Below, piece after piece: positions 9,262 to 21,090 of a DNA stretch of 64,000 nt. The DNA is taken from assembly GCA_027919835.1 (NCBI GenBank), contig JANVFP010000016.1, positions 434,001 to 498,000 of the forward strand, given 5' to 3'. The notes beneath the pieces were generated by a model. That model worked only from the letters and a program-made list of their open reading frames with translations. It did no database searches and was not told where the DNA came from. Each line of letters starts with the position of its first letter. The stretch's first letter is position 1. The stretch is from Lentinula raphanica (taxonomy: Eukaryota > Basidiomycota > Agaricomycetes > Agaricales > Omphalotaceae). Both the position numbers and the translations under genes were made by a program.

Positions 9262-11748
9262 TCAGTTGATGGGAGGGGGACGTTTCTTTACCTTTACCCG
9301 AGAAGCAGATGGACCAGGCGAAGGCGATCGAGAAACGTCCTTGGTGACAGGGGGACGCTTCTTTGCCCGAGGAGCAGATGGGCCAGGTGATGAAGATGCC
9401 CAAAGATCCGATGGTGTTGTTGATTTATGGTGGCTATTGTCTTCCTCTTCCTCATCTGTATCTGACAGCCCACCTTTCCTCGCATGAAGATAGCTCTTTG
9501 AGTGAGCCACAGCAGCAACAATGCTACCATTCTCATCCAATACAGTCCCAAGCTTTGCTTGATCCTTGAGAGAAAGTTTCCGTTCATCTAAGTATGCATT
9601 AGAAATAAGTTTCATGACCTTGAGCAATAACTTACCTTCACTCCATCGAACAACCTCAAAATATGTTCCCTCATCATGGTCCGCAACCTCTTGTCCCTGT
9701 GCCTTTGCCATTTCTCGCTCAATATGTTCCCTTCGGGGATCACAGATCCTTTTAAGGTCCTTGTTCTTGACCTGGTTTATATTCTCGTATCCCTCCATGA
9801 ACCCATTTCTTGTCGAGATACCACATCCGAAGAACGGTAGTCCAACAGGCCAATTGATGATGCGGATTTTTGCTTTCCAAGCATATTCGACGAAGTTAGT
9901 CATCTGAATTTTGAAACGATCCGCGGCTTCTTTTCCCAAAATGCGATCTAGGTGTTCCCATAAGTCCAAAGCATGATTGGAATTAGAGACCACTTACTGA
10001 TGTCGTATGCAATTATAATTGGCATGATATGTCTATTGCATGCCCGAATATCTGAGGTCACTATACAGTGCCCATACAAAGCAGCTAGGGCAGCATCAAC
10101 CTGGCGTGAGACCATGTTTGCGACACTATGATGTATGGTTAGTAAAACCAAAATCTCAAAATCCAACCCACTTACGCGAGCTGAGCTGCGATATCTTTCG
10201 CCTGCATCAACATTTGAGTTCCGTTCCTTGCTTTGACTTCCTGTAAGGGTTGAGTTGATACCCAGATTGACGGTTGAGCGTCGGGGTGAATGATATATCC
10301 TCCAATATGAAATCCAGTCTCTTGGTATACTCGGTTCGCCTTAGATGACAGTTAGTACACAAAACCTTGCACTCCATAAACAAAAACATACCATGTTGAT
10401 GATTGGCCGAATGACCTTCCGCACCATGCCCTCAGACTTTCCTTTCGCAACAGACTGTTGGACAAAACTATCATAGTGAGCCCAATACCAGTCAATTTGC
10501 TGTTGCAGTGCTCGCTCCCGGGCATCGGGGTCGTTAAACTCTTCGTCGGACAATCTTTCGTGCAAGAAGTCGTCCATTGCTTTACTGACGATTTTCAAGT
10601 ATTCACCGATTGGCACTGAGGGTTTAAATTTGTGAACGAGCAGCCAGATTGAGTGAGAAGCAGATACATACTTTCCTTGGGACGCTTCTGGTCTCCATGG
10701 TACTTGTACCATTTCTGCCATATGTTCCACGTTGTCATTTCGCGCGTAGGCCCTGCCTCGGCATTGACATACTTGAAGCAGGTTTCAACCAGCTTGCCAA
10801 ACTCCCTTGCGATCTTTTCGATTTCTGCGTTCTTTTCAGCGATTATGGCATCTAATCGATCTTTCGCTGCTTGAGGAAGAGCACCCCTGCCCCTTCGACC
10901 GGTGGACTGTTTGGTCGGGAGCATGGTTCAGTTTGGGGCATTTCCGGAGGAACTCGACGTTTGCCTGTGGATTTTTTGGACTTGCTCAGTTTGGCAGGCG
11001 GCTGTCTGGACTGAGCCAATGCTTGACCACGACGTTTAGTCCGTTTAGTAAGAAGGGTGGAGGGTTTTGGTTTGCGTGAACCGCGAGAACGACGTTGAGG
11101 AATTTTGGGGTCTTCTTCATCCTCGTAATCCTCTTCCTCCTCTTCTTCTTCCTCCTCCTCCTCCTCCTCACTGGCGTACTTGTCTGAGTCATCCTCATCA
11201 TCCTCCCCTTCCGCCTTTGACTTGGACAAGTTCCGACCATCGTCGTATTCTTCATCCCTCAGTCCGGAAAAGGTCGAGGCCCGCGATCTGCTCAAACGGT
11301 TGGACCTGCGGGGTTTGGGGAGTGATCGCTGCTGTTTGGGCTCGTCCTTGTCCTTGTCCTTGTCCTTGTCCTTGTCCTTGTCCTTGTCCTTGTCCTTGTC
11401 CTTGTCCTTGTCCTCGTCCTTGTCCTTGTCCTTGTCCTTGTCCTTGTCCTCGTCCTTGTCCTCGTCCTTGTCCTCGTCCTTGTCCTCGTCCTTGTCCTTG
11501 TCCTTGTCCTTGTCCTCGTTCTCTTCTTCGTTTTCATCAACAACTTCTTTTGCTTTACCCTTGGAATTTTCCCTCGCCCTCTCGAGAACATCCTCGTCGG
11601 GTTCCGAAGGTGGTGATTGAGCAGAGCTGGCATAACTAACAAGTTGAACAGGGGAAGATGGGTGTTCCGGAGAAGGTGGGCGTTTCAGAGAAGGTTCGCG
11701 TTCCGGAGAAGGTTCACGTTCCGGAGAAGGTTCGCGTTCCGGAGAAGA
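9262..11748 (-). CDS. KDZ cargo gene, unknown function, C-terminal exons
   Basis: Exons were chained on the minus strand by frame and splice sites. 11748 to ~10900 is an acidic/basic low-complexity region (Pro-Glu-Arg repeats, Lys-Asp/Glu repeats, poly-Glu). The next exon, to ~10655, carries a conserved-looking helical segment with W-N-x2-Q-K-W-Y-K-Y. Further exons are split by introns near 10655-10605, 10392-10340, 10180-10127 and 9997-9948 (GTATGT/GTAAGT...AG). The last exon, to the stop at 9262, has an aromatic-rich block then a Ser/Pro/Arg-Lys tail. The junction near 10900 changes frame, so a further intron or a frameshift is likely there. Uncharacterised; I associate similar proteins with Agaricomycete transposons, without proof. 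The Lys/Arg-rich tail suggests a nuclear protein. Confidence 0.6.
11344..11518. repeat. Hexanucleotide CCTTGT/CCTCGT microsatellite
   Basis: About 29 copies in tandem. In the cargo gene's minus-strand frame it encodes alternating Lys-Asp (some Glu-Asp). Because the unit is 6 bp, all frames stay open, so long Arg-Thr or Leu-Ser frames here are artefacts. Confidence 0.95.
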
Positions 11749-13050
11749 TTATGGTTCAAAGGAAGGCTGATGTTGAACTGGCTGAAGGCTTCCAACAGGC
11801 TCTTTGAGTCGAATATTGGATAACTTTAGAGGTTCACCAAAACGAGCGGGGTACCAAAGGGAAGTTTCGGGTATCATATTCATGGCCAGCTCCCTTAGCA
11901 GGTACATGTGGTACGAATAAACACCCCAGAAGCCTTGAGGATCGATTTCCTTGATATACTCGGCAATCTGATGGGAGGTGGCAGTATCTGTGTCTAAGGG
12001 AAGGGTATTGTTGTATGCACGATTTGCAGGAACGACTGCCAAGGCAATCAAATGGAACCTGAAGCGATCCAAAATCCTTCGAACTGTTGTCGCATGAGTC
12101 TGGCATGCTTTCAGAACATACTCATTGCGAAATTTAGCCAAGGCGTGATAATCCTGTGTAAGGATTGCCGTCGTCAGACCATCATCTTCATCCCAGTCGT
12201 CAGGAAAAGAGACGGGTTCTGGAGGTAATTTCTCCTCCTCTTCTTCTTCTTCAAGCGCACCAACAGGAGGCGGCGAATCTTCTTCTTCAAGCGCACCAAC
12301 AGGAGGCGGCGAAGGCGCACCAAGAGGAGGAGGTGAAACTACCGGTGTAGCTGATGGCCGCGGGGTTTTCGTAGGAGCGGTGGAAGAGGTGTCTGCAGCA
12401 GCACGTGCGGCCGACAGCGAAGGTGGATTTGGAGCAAGAGAAGGAGAGACTGCAGAAGCAGATGGCGCAGCGCCAGTGGGAGACATGACAACAGCTGCGT
12501 CAGGGACCGTAACCTTGGCAGGTTGAGCTGTCTTCTTGATTTTCTTCTTCTTCCCCTTGCGTGGTGGGCCGACACGGTCGTTAGTTGGTATGGCAGAGTC
12601 TTTATCAATGATATGCTTATTCTGGTGTCCACGTGGTGGGCCGACACGGTCGTTAGTTGGTATGGCAGAGTCTTCGTCAATGAGATGCTCATTCTGGTGT
12701 CCAAAAATATCAGAAGTGTGAATATGGAGGACTTGAGCAACATACCTGTTCTGAGTTGTTGATTTCAGTGGAAGTACCAGGAGCTCGACTGGCAGAATCT
12801 TCGTCGAAGGGAGACTCATTCTAGCGTAAAAATTTAGAGATGTGTATGTGGAGGTCGCAAGGGACATACCTGTCGACTTTTCTTATTCGGAGGCCCTTCC
12901 TTTTTGCTATCCGTTTCCTTTTGTTCTTTTTTGCCAGCCTACCACAAATTGAGCGCGAGTGTAGGACGGTTGTAATACAAACCCACCTTGGCTCGTTTCT
13001 TCCGTTTTTGAGCCACAGCTTCTACAGAGGAAAGAGAGACCTGGACGACA
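11749..13050 (-). CDS. KDZ cargo gene, N-terminal exons (same frame, separated by one stop)
   Basis: Read on the minus strand. Lys-rich exons lie near 13050-12870. A short exon starts after the intron ending near 12820 and is followed by an intron near 12747-12704. The main exon runs to a TAA at 11749-11751. Features: a Lys-rich N terminus, repeated acidic blocks, a Pro/Ala/Ser linker, a Glu-rich segment, then a folded-looking helical domain (about 12180-11800) with many Trp, Tyr and Leu. The frame after the TAA stays open for 300 more codons and continues the same Ser-Pro-Glu-Arg repeat, so this could be the N-terminal half of one long gene with a premature stop, or a gene that truly ends here. 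The start codon is not resolved. Confidence 0.5.
12561..12704. repeat. 72-bp tandem duplication, two units
   Basis: Units begin 'gtggtgggccgacacggtcg' at 12561 and 12633, with a few differences. In the minus-strand gene this duplicates a block encoding a D-x-D-S-A-I-P type segment in frame. Confidence 0.85.
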
Positions 13051-13632
13051 CCAGGAGTTGAGCGAGTTTGTCATTTCATTTGCGCGCGCGTTGTTCTACG
13101 CATGATTGTCGAATGTCAGACCAACAGTTGAAACTCAGCATTTTCTCTCTTTTATTTAACCTACTTACCAGTTGCGCATTCCCACAGTTCTATCGCGTAT
13201 AATCTACTAACATATGTTCTCAGGTCTCCATTCATCATATGTGTAACTGAGACAGTGAAACTACATACGAGTTTCTGTCTAAACACTACGCTACTACTAT
13301 TCAGTTGCCGAATAAGTTCCCTATGTAAAGTAAGCTAAGCCTCACACTATAAAGAAACACAGAAAACATACCGCACTGTGGTGACGATGTTACTACCTAC
13401 CGACGCGACGCGAAGACGAAGTGACCGCGCTGTTGTAGTAGAGTTGAATTCGGTATATAGCCCTGGGTTGAGGAGCCATATTAGTCTTCGTCACCTCACG
13501 ACATATCCAGCGACCAAACGTACGGGATGAGGTCGGGAGAACAGATGTAAGGATGAGAGCGATAGATGGACTGTGAGATGAGTGTCGAATCAGCTCCGGG
13601 TGTCGTAGGGAATCCAAGACGCCTTGACGAAG
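13051..13632. other. Divergent intergenic region
   Basis: Lies between the minus-strand cargo gene and the plus-strand Spt5-like gene. It probably holds 5' ends and promoters of both. Only short frames are seen. Confidence 0.4.
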
Positions 13633-13774
13633 ATGGGAGTTCGAGAAAAAGAAGAGAAATTGTTCATGTGATAACGTGATTCCGGATGACTTGCCGGAAC
13701 TTCGGATTTCCGACAAGTCATCCGGAATCACGTTATCACGTGAACAATTTCTCTTCTTTTTCTCGAACTCCCAT
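13633..13774. repeat. 61-bp inverted repeat (hairpin) between divergent genes
   Basis: Arms 13633-13693 and 13714-13774, with one obvious mismatch (CATGTG against CACGTG), separated by a 20-bp loop. It sits between the two divergently transcribed cargo genes. Could be a small foldback insertion or a shared regulatory element. Confidence 0.85.
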
Positions 13775-13973
13775 CATCGTAGGTCGCAGCCCTGGTAAGT
13801 CTGGCTTGGTACACAGTAAAATAGTTAGAGTAGTGAATGAGATTGCTATCTGTCAAAGATCAAGGTCCTAAGGACGCCTAAGCCATGTAAGATGAGAGAT
13901 ACAGCGAGAAAAAGAGTGAAATTTGTGCGAGAATCTACTTATCGCAATAACCAACTGACAATCGGATTGGCAG

Positions 13974-15059
13974 GAACATAAAACGAATCCATTCATACTG
14001 GTAGAGGCGGAGGAGGACGATGAGGAAGAGTTTGAGAGTGACGACGAGCCCGGTGTCTTCACGGAAGCAACTACGCTCGATGACTCTCAATTGCAACAAC
14101 ATCTTGGACATTCAACGTACCACAAACGAATAGACGTGATCCTTGCACGATACGAGTCGTCCCTCCCTCCTATCGAAACTTCCGTTTCGTCGCCTACTCA
14201 TCCACCTTCCGCATCTCTTTCAAACTCCCCTTCCATTAATACCTCCTCCACCACGTCGGACAATCCTCGCGCTGATGAGTTGTTGATGGACTCTATCGCT
14301 GCCCTAGACTATGATAATCTTCTAGGACTACCTGGTAACGATGTCGATGATCTCAAAGTTACAGTAGACCCGTTACTCCTAGGCCTCATGGAGGAGCTCG
14401 TTCAAAAAGCTTCGGAGTATAGTCTCCTCGAGGTTTACACGGTACGGTGCGAGCGCGGTTCAGAGAATGATATTATCTCCCGCATTCGGAATGACATCGC
14501 TCACGAATGCGTGAGCCCTGACGTGTTGTGGAATGCGTTCCATTCCCAGTTCCCGGGGCAGGTCTACTTGCATGTCCACAATATGAACAGGTTCAACGTT
14601 TATCTCGCAGCATATCTGCAACGAGTACCAGGTTTTATCTATCCCAACAGGCAGCCAATCTCTCATCCAACTTCTCACAAGAACTCACGTACTGTCGTCA
14701 AACCTGACGGTACCTCAGTCACTGCAATCATGTCCAATATTCCTCCCCTCTGGGAATCAGCCCATCTATCGATGCCTATCCACAGCCTTATTCCTTGGCA
14801 CGACAGTCCTTTAGCCTTGAACCACAATCTTCTCCTCCTCCGCTATCAGGCTCGACAGGATATAGTCCAAGCCGGAACCTGGGTGCGCGTCAACGCCAAA
14901 CACCGGCTCTATAGTGGCGATGTTGGCCTGGTCTACAAACTTGAGTTTCCTGAGGGTGAAACCAATCCAAATCGGTTCTTTTGTTGGGTACTATTGGTGC
15001 CCCGCCTCCTCATTCCGCGAAAAGTTGGCGAGACACAGGATACAGTAAAGCTTTTGTAA
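13974..15059 (+). CDS. Spt5-like NGN-KOW protein, interrupted by palindromic insertion
   Basis: The exon starts after the acceptor at 13972-13973 and is open to a stop inside the palindrome at 15057. Order: an N-P-F-I-x-V-E-A acidic block like the N terminus of Spt5; a Ser/Pro/Thr linker; an NGN-like domain (about 14420-14630, beginning Y-T-V-R-C-E-R-G and including a P-G-Q-V-Y-L strand); and a KOW-like motif (about 14876-14945, W-V-R-V...Y-x-G-D-V-G-x-V). Spt5 with Spt4 clamps RNA polymerase II during elongation; this is much shorter than Spt5 (~1000 aa) and is transposon-borne, so its role is unknown. Upstream exon(s) are not resolved. The last codons come from the palindrome end, so the gene is broken; downstream sequence may continue at 18151-18645. 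Confidence 0.65.
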   Translation, partial: EHKTNPFILVEAEEDDEEEFESDDEPGVFTEATTLDDSQLQQHLGHSTYHKRIDVILARYESSLPPIETSVSSPTHPPSASLSNSPSINTSSTTSDNPRADELLMDSIAALDYDNLLGLPGNDVDDLKVTVDPLLLGLMEELVQKASEYSLLEVYTVRCERGSENDIISRIRNDIAHECVSPDVLWNAFHSQFPGQVYLHVHNMNRFNVYLAAYLQRVPGFIYPNRQPISHPTSHKNSRTVVKPDGTSVTAIMSNIPPLWESAHLSMPIHSLIPWHDSPLALNHNLLLLRYQARQDIVQAGTWVRVNAKHRLYSGDVGLVYKLEFPEGETNPNRFFCWVLLVPRLLIPRKVGETQDTVKLL

Positions 15060-18000
15060 AAAACACTGATAAGTTATCGGGTACCTATTGCAAATAGTTG
15101 TGATAACCCGGAGGGGGTCCCGGAAATGGCCCCGGGGGGTGGTCATGCCTGTCACCACCTGTCACATATGGCTTATATTTACTGTTTTGGGTAATTAATA
15201 ATTATCCAGATATTAAATAAGCAGTACATTTTCAAAAAAAACCCGAAAATTCATAAAAATTCATAAAAAACCTAAAATGGCCTGATTAGGTCAGATCAGG
15301 ATATGTAAGCAAATGACCTCATATGATAAAAAATGATGTAGGGCCAATCTAGGTACTAAAAATAGGCCAAAAAATCACTAAAAATGCAAAAAATATTTAG
15401 GGATGGTATAGAGCCTATTGCAGGCCCAGGCACATCGAAATTACCAAAAAAGGAAAAAATTGATCATGATCTCATCTTGTAGCAAAAAATCTGAAAAAAA
15501 TCCTAAAAATAGTCAAAAAATTCAGGGGTGCCTTGTTGGCCCTGAAAATGCAAAATTAAAAAAAATACGCGACAAGTGTAAAAATTTTCATCACTCCAAA
15601 TCATTCTAAATCCACTATACAGTCAGTATATATGATGTATATGCTATATTTAGCATCCTAGTACCTTTATTGGGCTAAAAATAGAACTTAATCTCATCTG
15701 ATAGCAAAAAATCTGAAAAAATCATAAAAAATACTCAAAAAATTCAGGGGTGCCTTATTGGCCCTGAAAATGCAAAATAAAAAAATTTACACGACACAAT
15801 TGAAAAACAATATCACTCCAAATCATACCAAATCCACTACACAGTCAGTATATATCATGTATATACTATTTATAGCACCCCTAGTACCCTCAATCAGTTA
15901 TATCACTCAAGAATCATACCAAACTGAATGATTTGGGGAGTAAAGATATTGTACATGATATTTTTAGCACACCTAGTACCCTTAATGACTCAGAACAATT
16001 TATATTACTCAATATGTTCAGTACACTTAAAACTCATCAAACCTCACACATGAAAACTCATAACAGTACTTATATGTATTATACTTAACACAGTTGACAA
16101 TGAAAATACTCAAAACAGTATTATCAGTCACTATACTTATCACACTTAACAGTCAAAAAGTCGGAACAATGTTACTTTATATACATAACACACTCATTGT
16201 TATACTATAATACACTTATAACAACGAGTTTTGGGCGCTTATGGGCGCTTATTTGGTGCTTTTGAGTCGAAATTCATTAATAGCACACTCAATAATTTTT
16301 GTGTGGGCTCTATATTGTGTAAGGATGTTGTTTATATCATACTACACTTGATACAACTCGGAGAACTCAAGATTACAGCTTTTGGAACTGGCTATATTGT
16401 GATCTTTTGTGATATAACAGTGTTTTATGTAAATGTCAATGCATACACCCATGTTATGAAGTCAAACTGCTACTGGGTCATGAGAAGAGTCATCCTACAA
16501 CCTATTCTATGCTAACCCTATGTGATACAGCAAAGAGATCTGTAATGGGGGTCATTGAATATGACATCTATTGTTACATGTAAGTGTAGACATCTATAGT
16601 GTACATGAAACATGTACATGTATATCACAGAGTCCAATAGTCATAGTGAGTATCTGAACCATGTCCAGACACTTCTAATAGACTGCAGGAGTGATTCCCT
16701 CATGAACCACCATCAGTATACTTGCATTACATGGACATATGCATTGACATTTACATAAAACACTGTTATATTTCAAAAAATCACAATATAGCCAACCCCA
16801 CAGGTTGAATTTTCAAGTTCTCTGAATTGTATCTAGAAGAATATGATATAGACAACATCCTGACACAGTATAGAGGCCAGACAAACATTATTGAGTGTGC
16901 TATAATGATTTTTGACTCAAAAACACCAAATAAGCGCCCATAAGCGCCCAAAACTCGTTGTTATAAGTGTGTTATAGTATAACAATGAGTGTGTTATGTA
17001 TATAAAGTAACATTGTTCCGACTTTTTGACTGTTAAGTGTGATAAGTATAGTGACTGATAATACTGTTTTGAGTATTTTCATTGTCAACTGTGTTAAGTA
17101 TAATACATATAAGTACTGTTATGAGTTTTCATGTGTGAGGTTTGATGAGTTTTAAGTGTACTGAACATATTGAGTAATATAAATTGTTCTGAGTCATTAA
17201 GGGTACTAGGTGTGCTAAAAATATCATGTACAATATCTTTACTCCCCAAATCATTCAGTTTGGTATGATTCTTGAGTGATATAACTGATTGAGGGTACTA
17301 GGGGTGCTATAAATAGTATATACATGATATATACTGACTGTGTAGTGGATTTGGTATGATTTGGAGTGATATTGTTTTTCAATTGTGTCGTGTAAATTTT
17401 TTTATTTTGCATTTTCAGGGCCAATAAGGCACCCCTGAATTTTTTGAGTATTTTTTATGATTTTTTCAGATTTTTTGCTATCAGATGAGATTAAGTTCTA
17501 TTTTTAGCCCAATAAAGGTACTAGGATGCTAAATATAGCATATACATCATATATACTGACTGTATAGTGGATTTAGAATGATTTGGAGTGATGAAAATTT
17601 TTACACTTGTCGCGTATTTTTTTTAATTTTGCATTTTCAGGGCCAACAAGGCACCCCTGAATTTTTTGACTATTTTTAGGATTTTTTTCAGATTTTTTGC
17701 TACAAGATGAGATCATGATCAATTTTTTTCCTTTTTTGGTAATTTCGATGTGCCTGGGCCTGCAATAGGCTCTATACCATCCCTAAATATTTTTTGCATT
17801 TTTAGTGATTTTTTGGCCTATTTTTAGTACCTAGATTGGCCCTACATCATTTTTTATCATATGAGGTCATTTGCTTACATATCCTGATCTGACCTAATCA
17901 GGCCATTTTAGGTTTTTTATGAATTTTTATGAATTTTCGGGTTTTTTTTGAAAATGTACTGCTTATTTAATATCTGGATAATTATTAATTACCCAAAACA

Positions 18001-18149
18001 GTAAATATAAGCCATATGTGACAGGTGGTGACAGGCATGACCACCCCCCGGGGCCATTTCCGGGACCCCCTCCGGGTTATCACAACTATTTGCAATAGGT
18101 ACCCGATAACTTATCAGTGTTTTTTACAAAAGCTTTACTGTATCCTGTG
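15034..18149. mobile_element. 3.1-kb giant palindromic element inside the Spt5-like gene
   Basis: The ends are CACAGGATACAG and CTGTATCCTGTG. The outer arms (15034 to ~16260, and ~16920 to 18149) are inverted copies of about 1.23 kb that look essentially identical. The next ~200 bp inward are diverged, and a central ~290 bp (16450-16740) is unpaired. Very AT-rich except the GC-rich patch near 15110-15150 and its mirror. There is no transposase frame; the longest ORF (94 codons) straddles an arm. Target duplication is unclear (GACA on both sides at best). Probably a non-autonomous foldback-type element. Confidence 0.8.
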
Positions 18150-18150
18150 A

Positions 18151-18645
18151 CAATACGGGTCAGATTCCATGAAGGAATATCGCGTCCGCATGCGTAATCG
18201 TCTGATCTACTACCGCGATGTCGGTCAAGGAGGTTCAAAAAGCACACGCGAGCAACTTCTCTCAGACTTCACCCTTTTGCCTAACCTTGAAGATGAGAAA
18301 TCCAAACTTGTTCCCCCGAAGCCGGGTAAATGCACCTTGTTGTTTGTGTTGATCTTCCCTCCAGAGTTGAGCGGTCAAATGGGGCGTCGTATCGGACAGA
18401 TATACAATAAAGAAGATCCGGGTGCATCCAAATGGGTGATTCAGCTGGTGCATACGACCAGACGCAAGGGACGAGCAGAACGATATGACCAGGAAGTCCT
18501 CTTGGATGTGGCACCTGTGACTGTGGATCGTGCATGGTTAGTACCAGTATGGGAATCGGAAGAAGATAGACGAGCAGGGAACAATGCTACCATAGAAAAA
18601 CGTCGTCGTGAATATGACCATAGAACACCTGGACAATGTAAGTAA
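18151..18645 (+). pseudogene. Possible downstream exon of the interrupted Spt5-like gene
   Basis: Open frame directly after the palindrome (first ATG at 18169), ending in TAA at 18643-18645. A GTAAGT donor near 18639 suggests it could splice onward instead. The protein is basic and not recognised. It shares strand and position with the gene before the palindrome, so it may be its C-terminal part; a frame-true join across the insertion could not be shown. Confidence 0.4.
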
Positions 18646-20579
18646 TGCTCGTGTATCTCTATCTTCTTGTAGCGTAGGTGTCATATACTTGTATGGTATT
18701 GGTGGTATTCCCATTGCACTTGTAGCTCTCATCGTGTCATTGAATAAAGTCGTATTTTGTTCAGTTTTGCTTAAGAGAATTACAAATCAGCGTCCGGAAT
18801 GACGTTAAACTAGACCACCAACTTGTCAATGTCCCGGTTGAACTTACCGAACCGCTATCTCACTCAGGACTTGCCTTTGAGTCCTTCAACGCCAAGGCGT
18901 TCTGCCTACCATGCTTTCCCTCACAACCCAGACACCAAATCACCTTCCAAACGGGCAGCACGCCCCATTCTGTATGGGGCCCATGGTGTGGTACTTTCTC
19001 AACGCGATTTACCCCCACCTGTCGGTCAATTTGGATTCTTGGAACGACCGCATGTCGACCTCGAGCAACTTTCTCAACAACCTCAACACCACCAAGAGTA
19101 CGTAGAAAGCGCCACAAGTTCCGAGGCTCCTCCTTCCTTGTCCTCGCATCGACTAAAAGCTCTGGCACAAACATTGCGGTGGCAGAATGAGGTTGTGCCT
19201 ACTCTCGTCGCGCCATATATGAGGTTTCTCCGAGAATCTCAAAATCTCAGTCAGGATACTACTCTGGAACACCGACACTGTGTGTGTGATGGGTCAAAGA
19301 GGAAGTTGGATATCGTGGTATTGCGGTTCAACAGTGAGCTTTTTCTCAAGATACACCTCAATATGTTCTGTTGATGTTTTTACTACAGAACTCCAGAGGC
19401 TGAGCATAGATATATGCGAGTGTTGTCCCGCCCCCATCCAACTCATGGAACGTGGGCTCTTTGGCAGTGCACCTAAAGAGCCAACACTAGCTGTTGACAT
19501 TCGAGTGCTCGACTTCGTAACGAGACTTTTCCTTCGCATCTCTCCAAATCATACTGCAGTAAGCAGCACAATCGAAGACTTTCTCAAAGGTCAGGGCTAT
19601 CAGATGAAAGGAAAGGTAAGTCGTGCGATGATTCTGATGAATATGACTCACTTTTCTTCAGGACCCTCTCCGTCGTCGTTTCACAATGGCTCTTTGGTGG
19701 TATAATGCTCTACAGCAGGCAACCACCCAATTTGTAGACTCCTATCTGGAGGTAGAGCGTCAGGGGTTGATGGATATCACAACCTCACCTCATCTACTGT
19801 CTACGCCTGCTATGGGGACCGACGCAGATTTGACAGGGGACAGGCCTTCGAAGCGAGCTCGGCATGACGACAAAGAAAGTGACTCAACTAGGACACACCC
19901 ATCTCAATACCTTCGGGCTCGATGCCCTTTGTGTTTTGGCGGGAACTCTGACTTTGCATACGGGTAAATGACTCTCTATTGATGGACTGTACTGGTGGCT
20001 AATATTGCTCATTAGTACCAGCTTCATTGTTTGTCTCGATGCGTGTTTCAATCAGAAACATAACAAGCAGCCTCGGGATCCACAACATGTGCACCCACAG
20101 AGTGTTTTTTTACCTCAGGAGTGTGTCGACCGTTGGAAAGATATTGTCGAAGAACGAAGACCCTCTCATACAGCAAAAGCAGCTAGGAGTACCACCGATG
20201 ACGAAGTCGAAGATGGCCTGCAGGTTCCGAAGTCAGTTTTGGATGCATGCAGTGAAAGCTTCACGGCAGCAGATGGCTATCGCGAGAAGGCCAGTACCCA
20301 GTTCTTTGATGCAACAGCACTCATGGGTCTATTATGTCGACATGACCGTGTTCTCTGGCTTGTCAACATGACTACCCCCGGAGAAAGGCAGCATTATGCC
20401 CTCGCTCTTCTAGACCAGTTATTCAACCATATCCCCTTCACATCTACTGTTGGCCTCCTCTACGACATTGCGTGTCAGCTAGAACGTAGCTGCGTGAAAT
20501 GGGGTTTTTTGAAGGAACATCTTCCTCGCATGAGCTTTGCAATCTCAGTGTTCCATGCGTTTGGTCATGGCTGGGGATG

Positions 20580-21090
20580 TATCACAACTTAGAACTCACC
20601 TAGTTGTAGTTGCAAAGGTTGGGGATAGTGACAGAGTATGAGCACAAGTTGATCACAAGAGGATAAAAGATGTTCTTGAATCTGGGGGATCCCAGAGATA
20701 CATGAGAGTATTTATACTACTCTAGAGTGGAGCTACTATCTAATGATATCATAGTCCATGTCATAGTTGGAGCTACATGAAGTCATTTATGATTCATGGT
20801 GAAGTCATGCATGAAGTCATCTATGAAGTCATCCTGTGAAGACTGTGGATGATTCATGGTGAAGTCATCTATGAAGTCATCCTGTGGATGCTTCACTTAT
20901 TACATCATAAGACAACCTGTTGTAATGTAGATATGGTGCAGAGCAAGCATGTCCCATCACTGGTTGTACAAATGAAAATATGTATGGCACAGAGATGATC
21001 AAATGATAAACTACTACTGATAATATGATAAGATAGAGATAGGAGATAAGATAAGTGATTAAGGTAGAGAATAGAGAGAAATCTGTGACA
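20580..21090 (-). mobile_element. gypsy-1 copy 1 3' LTR
   Basis: 511 bp. On the minus strand it runs from TGTCACAGATT to ...TTGTGATA. The last ten pol codons and the stop (21059-21090) lie inside it. The polypurine tract AGAAGAGGGGGTAA abuts it at 21091-21104. Confidence 0.95.

Noticed and set aside
11067..11642. Long frames of repeated Arg-Thr, Leu-Ser or Pro-Cys-Pro residues
   Set aside because: They are artefacts of the hexanucleotide repeat at 11344-11518, which keeps all frames open; only the Lys-Asp frame joins the neighbouring exons.
16231..16515. 94-codon ORF in the giant palindrome
   Set aside because: AT-rich, spans arm and spacer, no motif; expected by chance.
15034..18149. Palindrome as a LINE or LTR relic
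   Set aside because: No reverse transcriptase fragments, poly(A) or TG...CA ends; arms are inverted, not direct, repeats.
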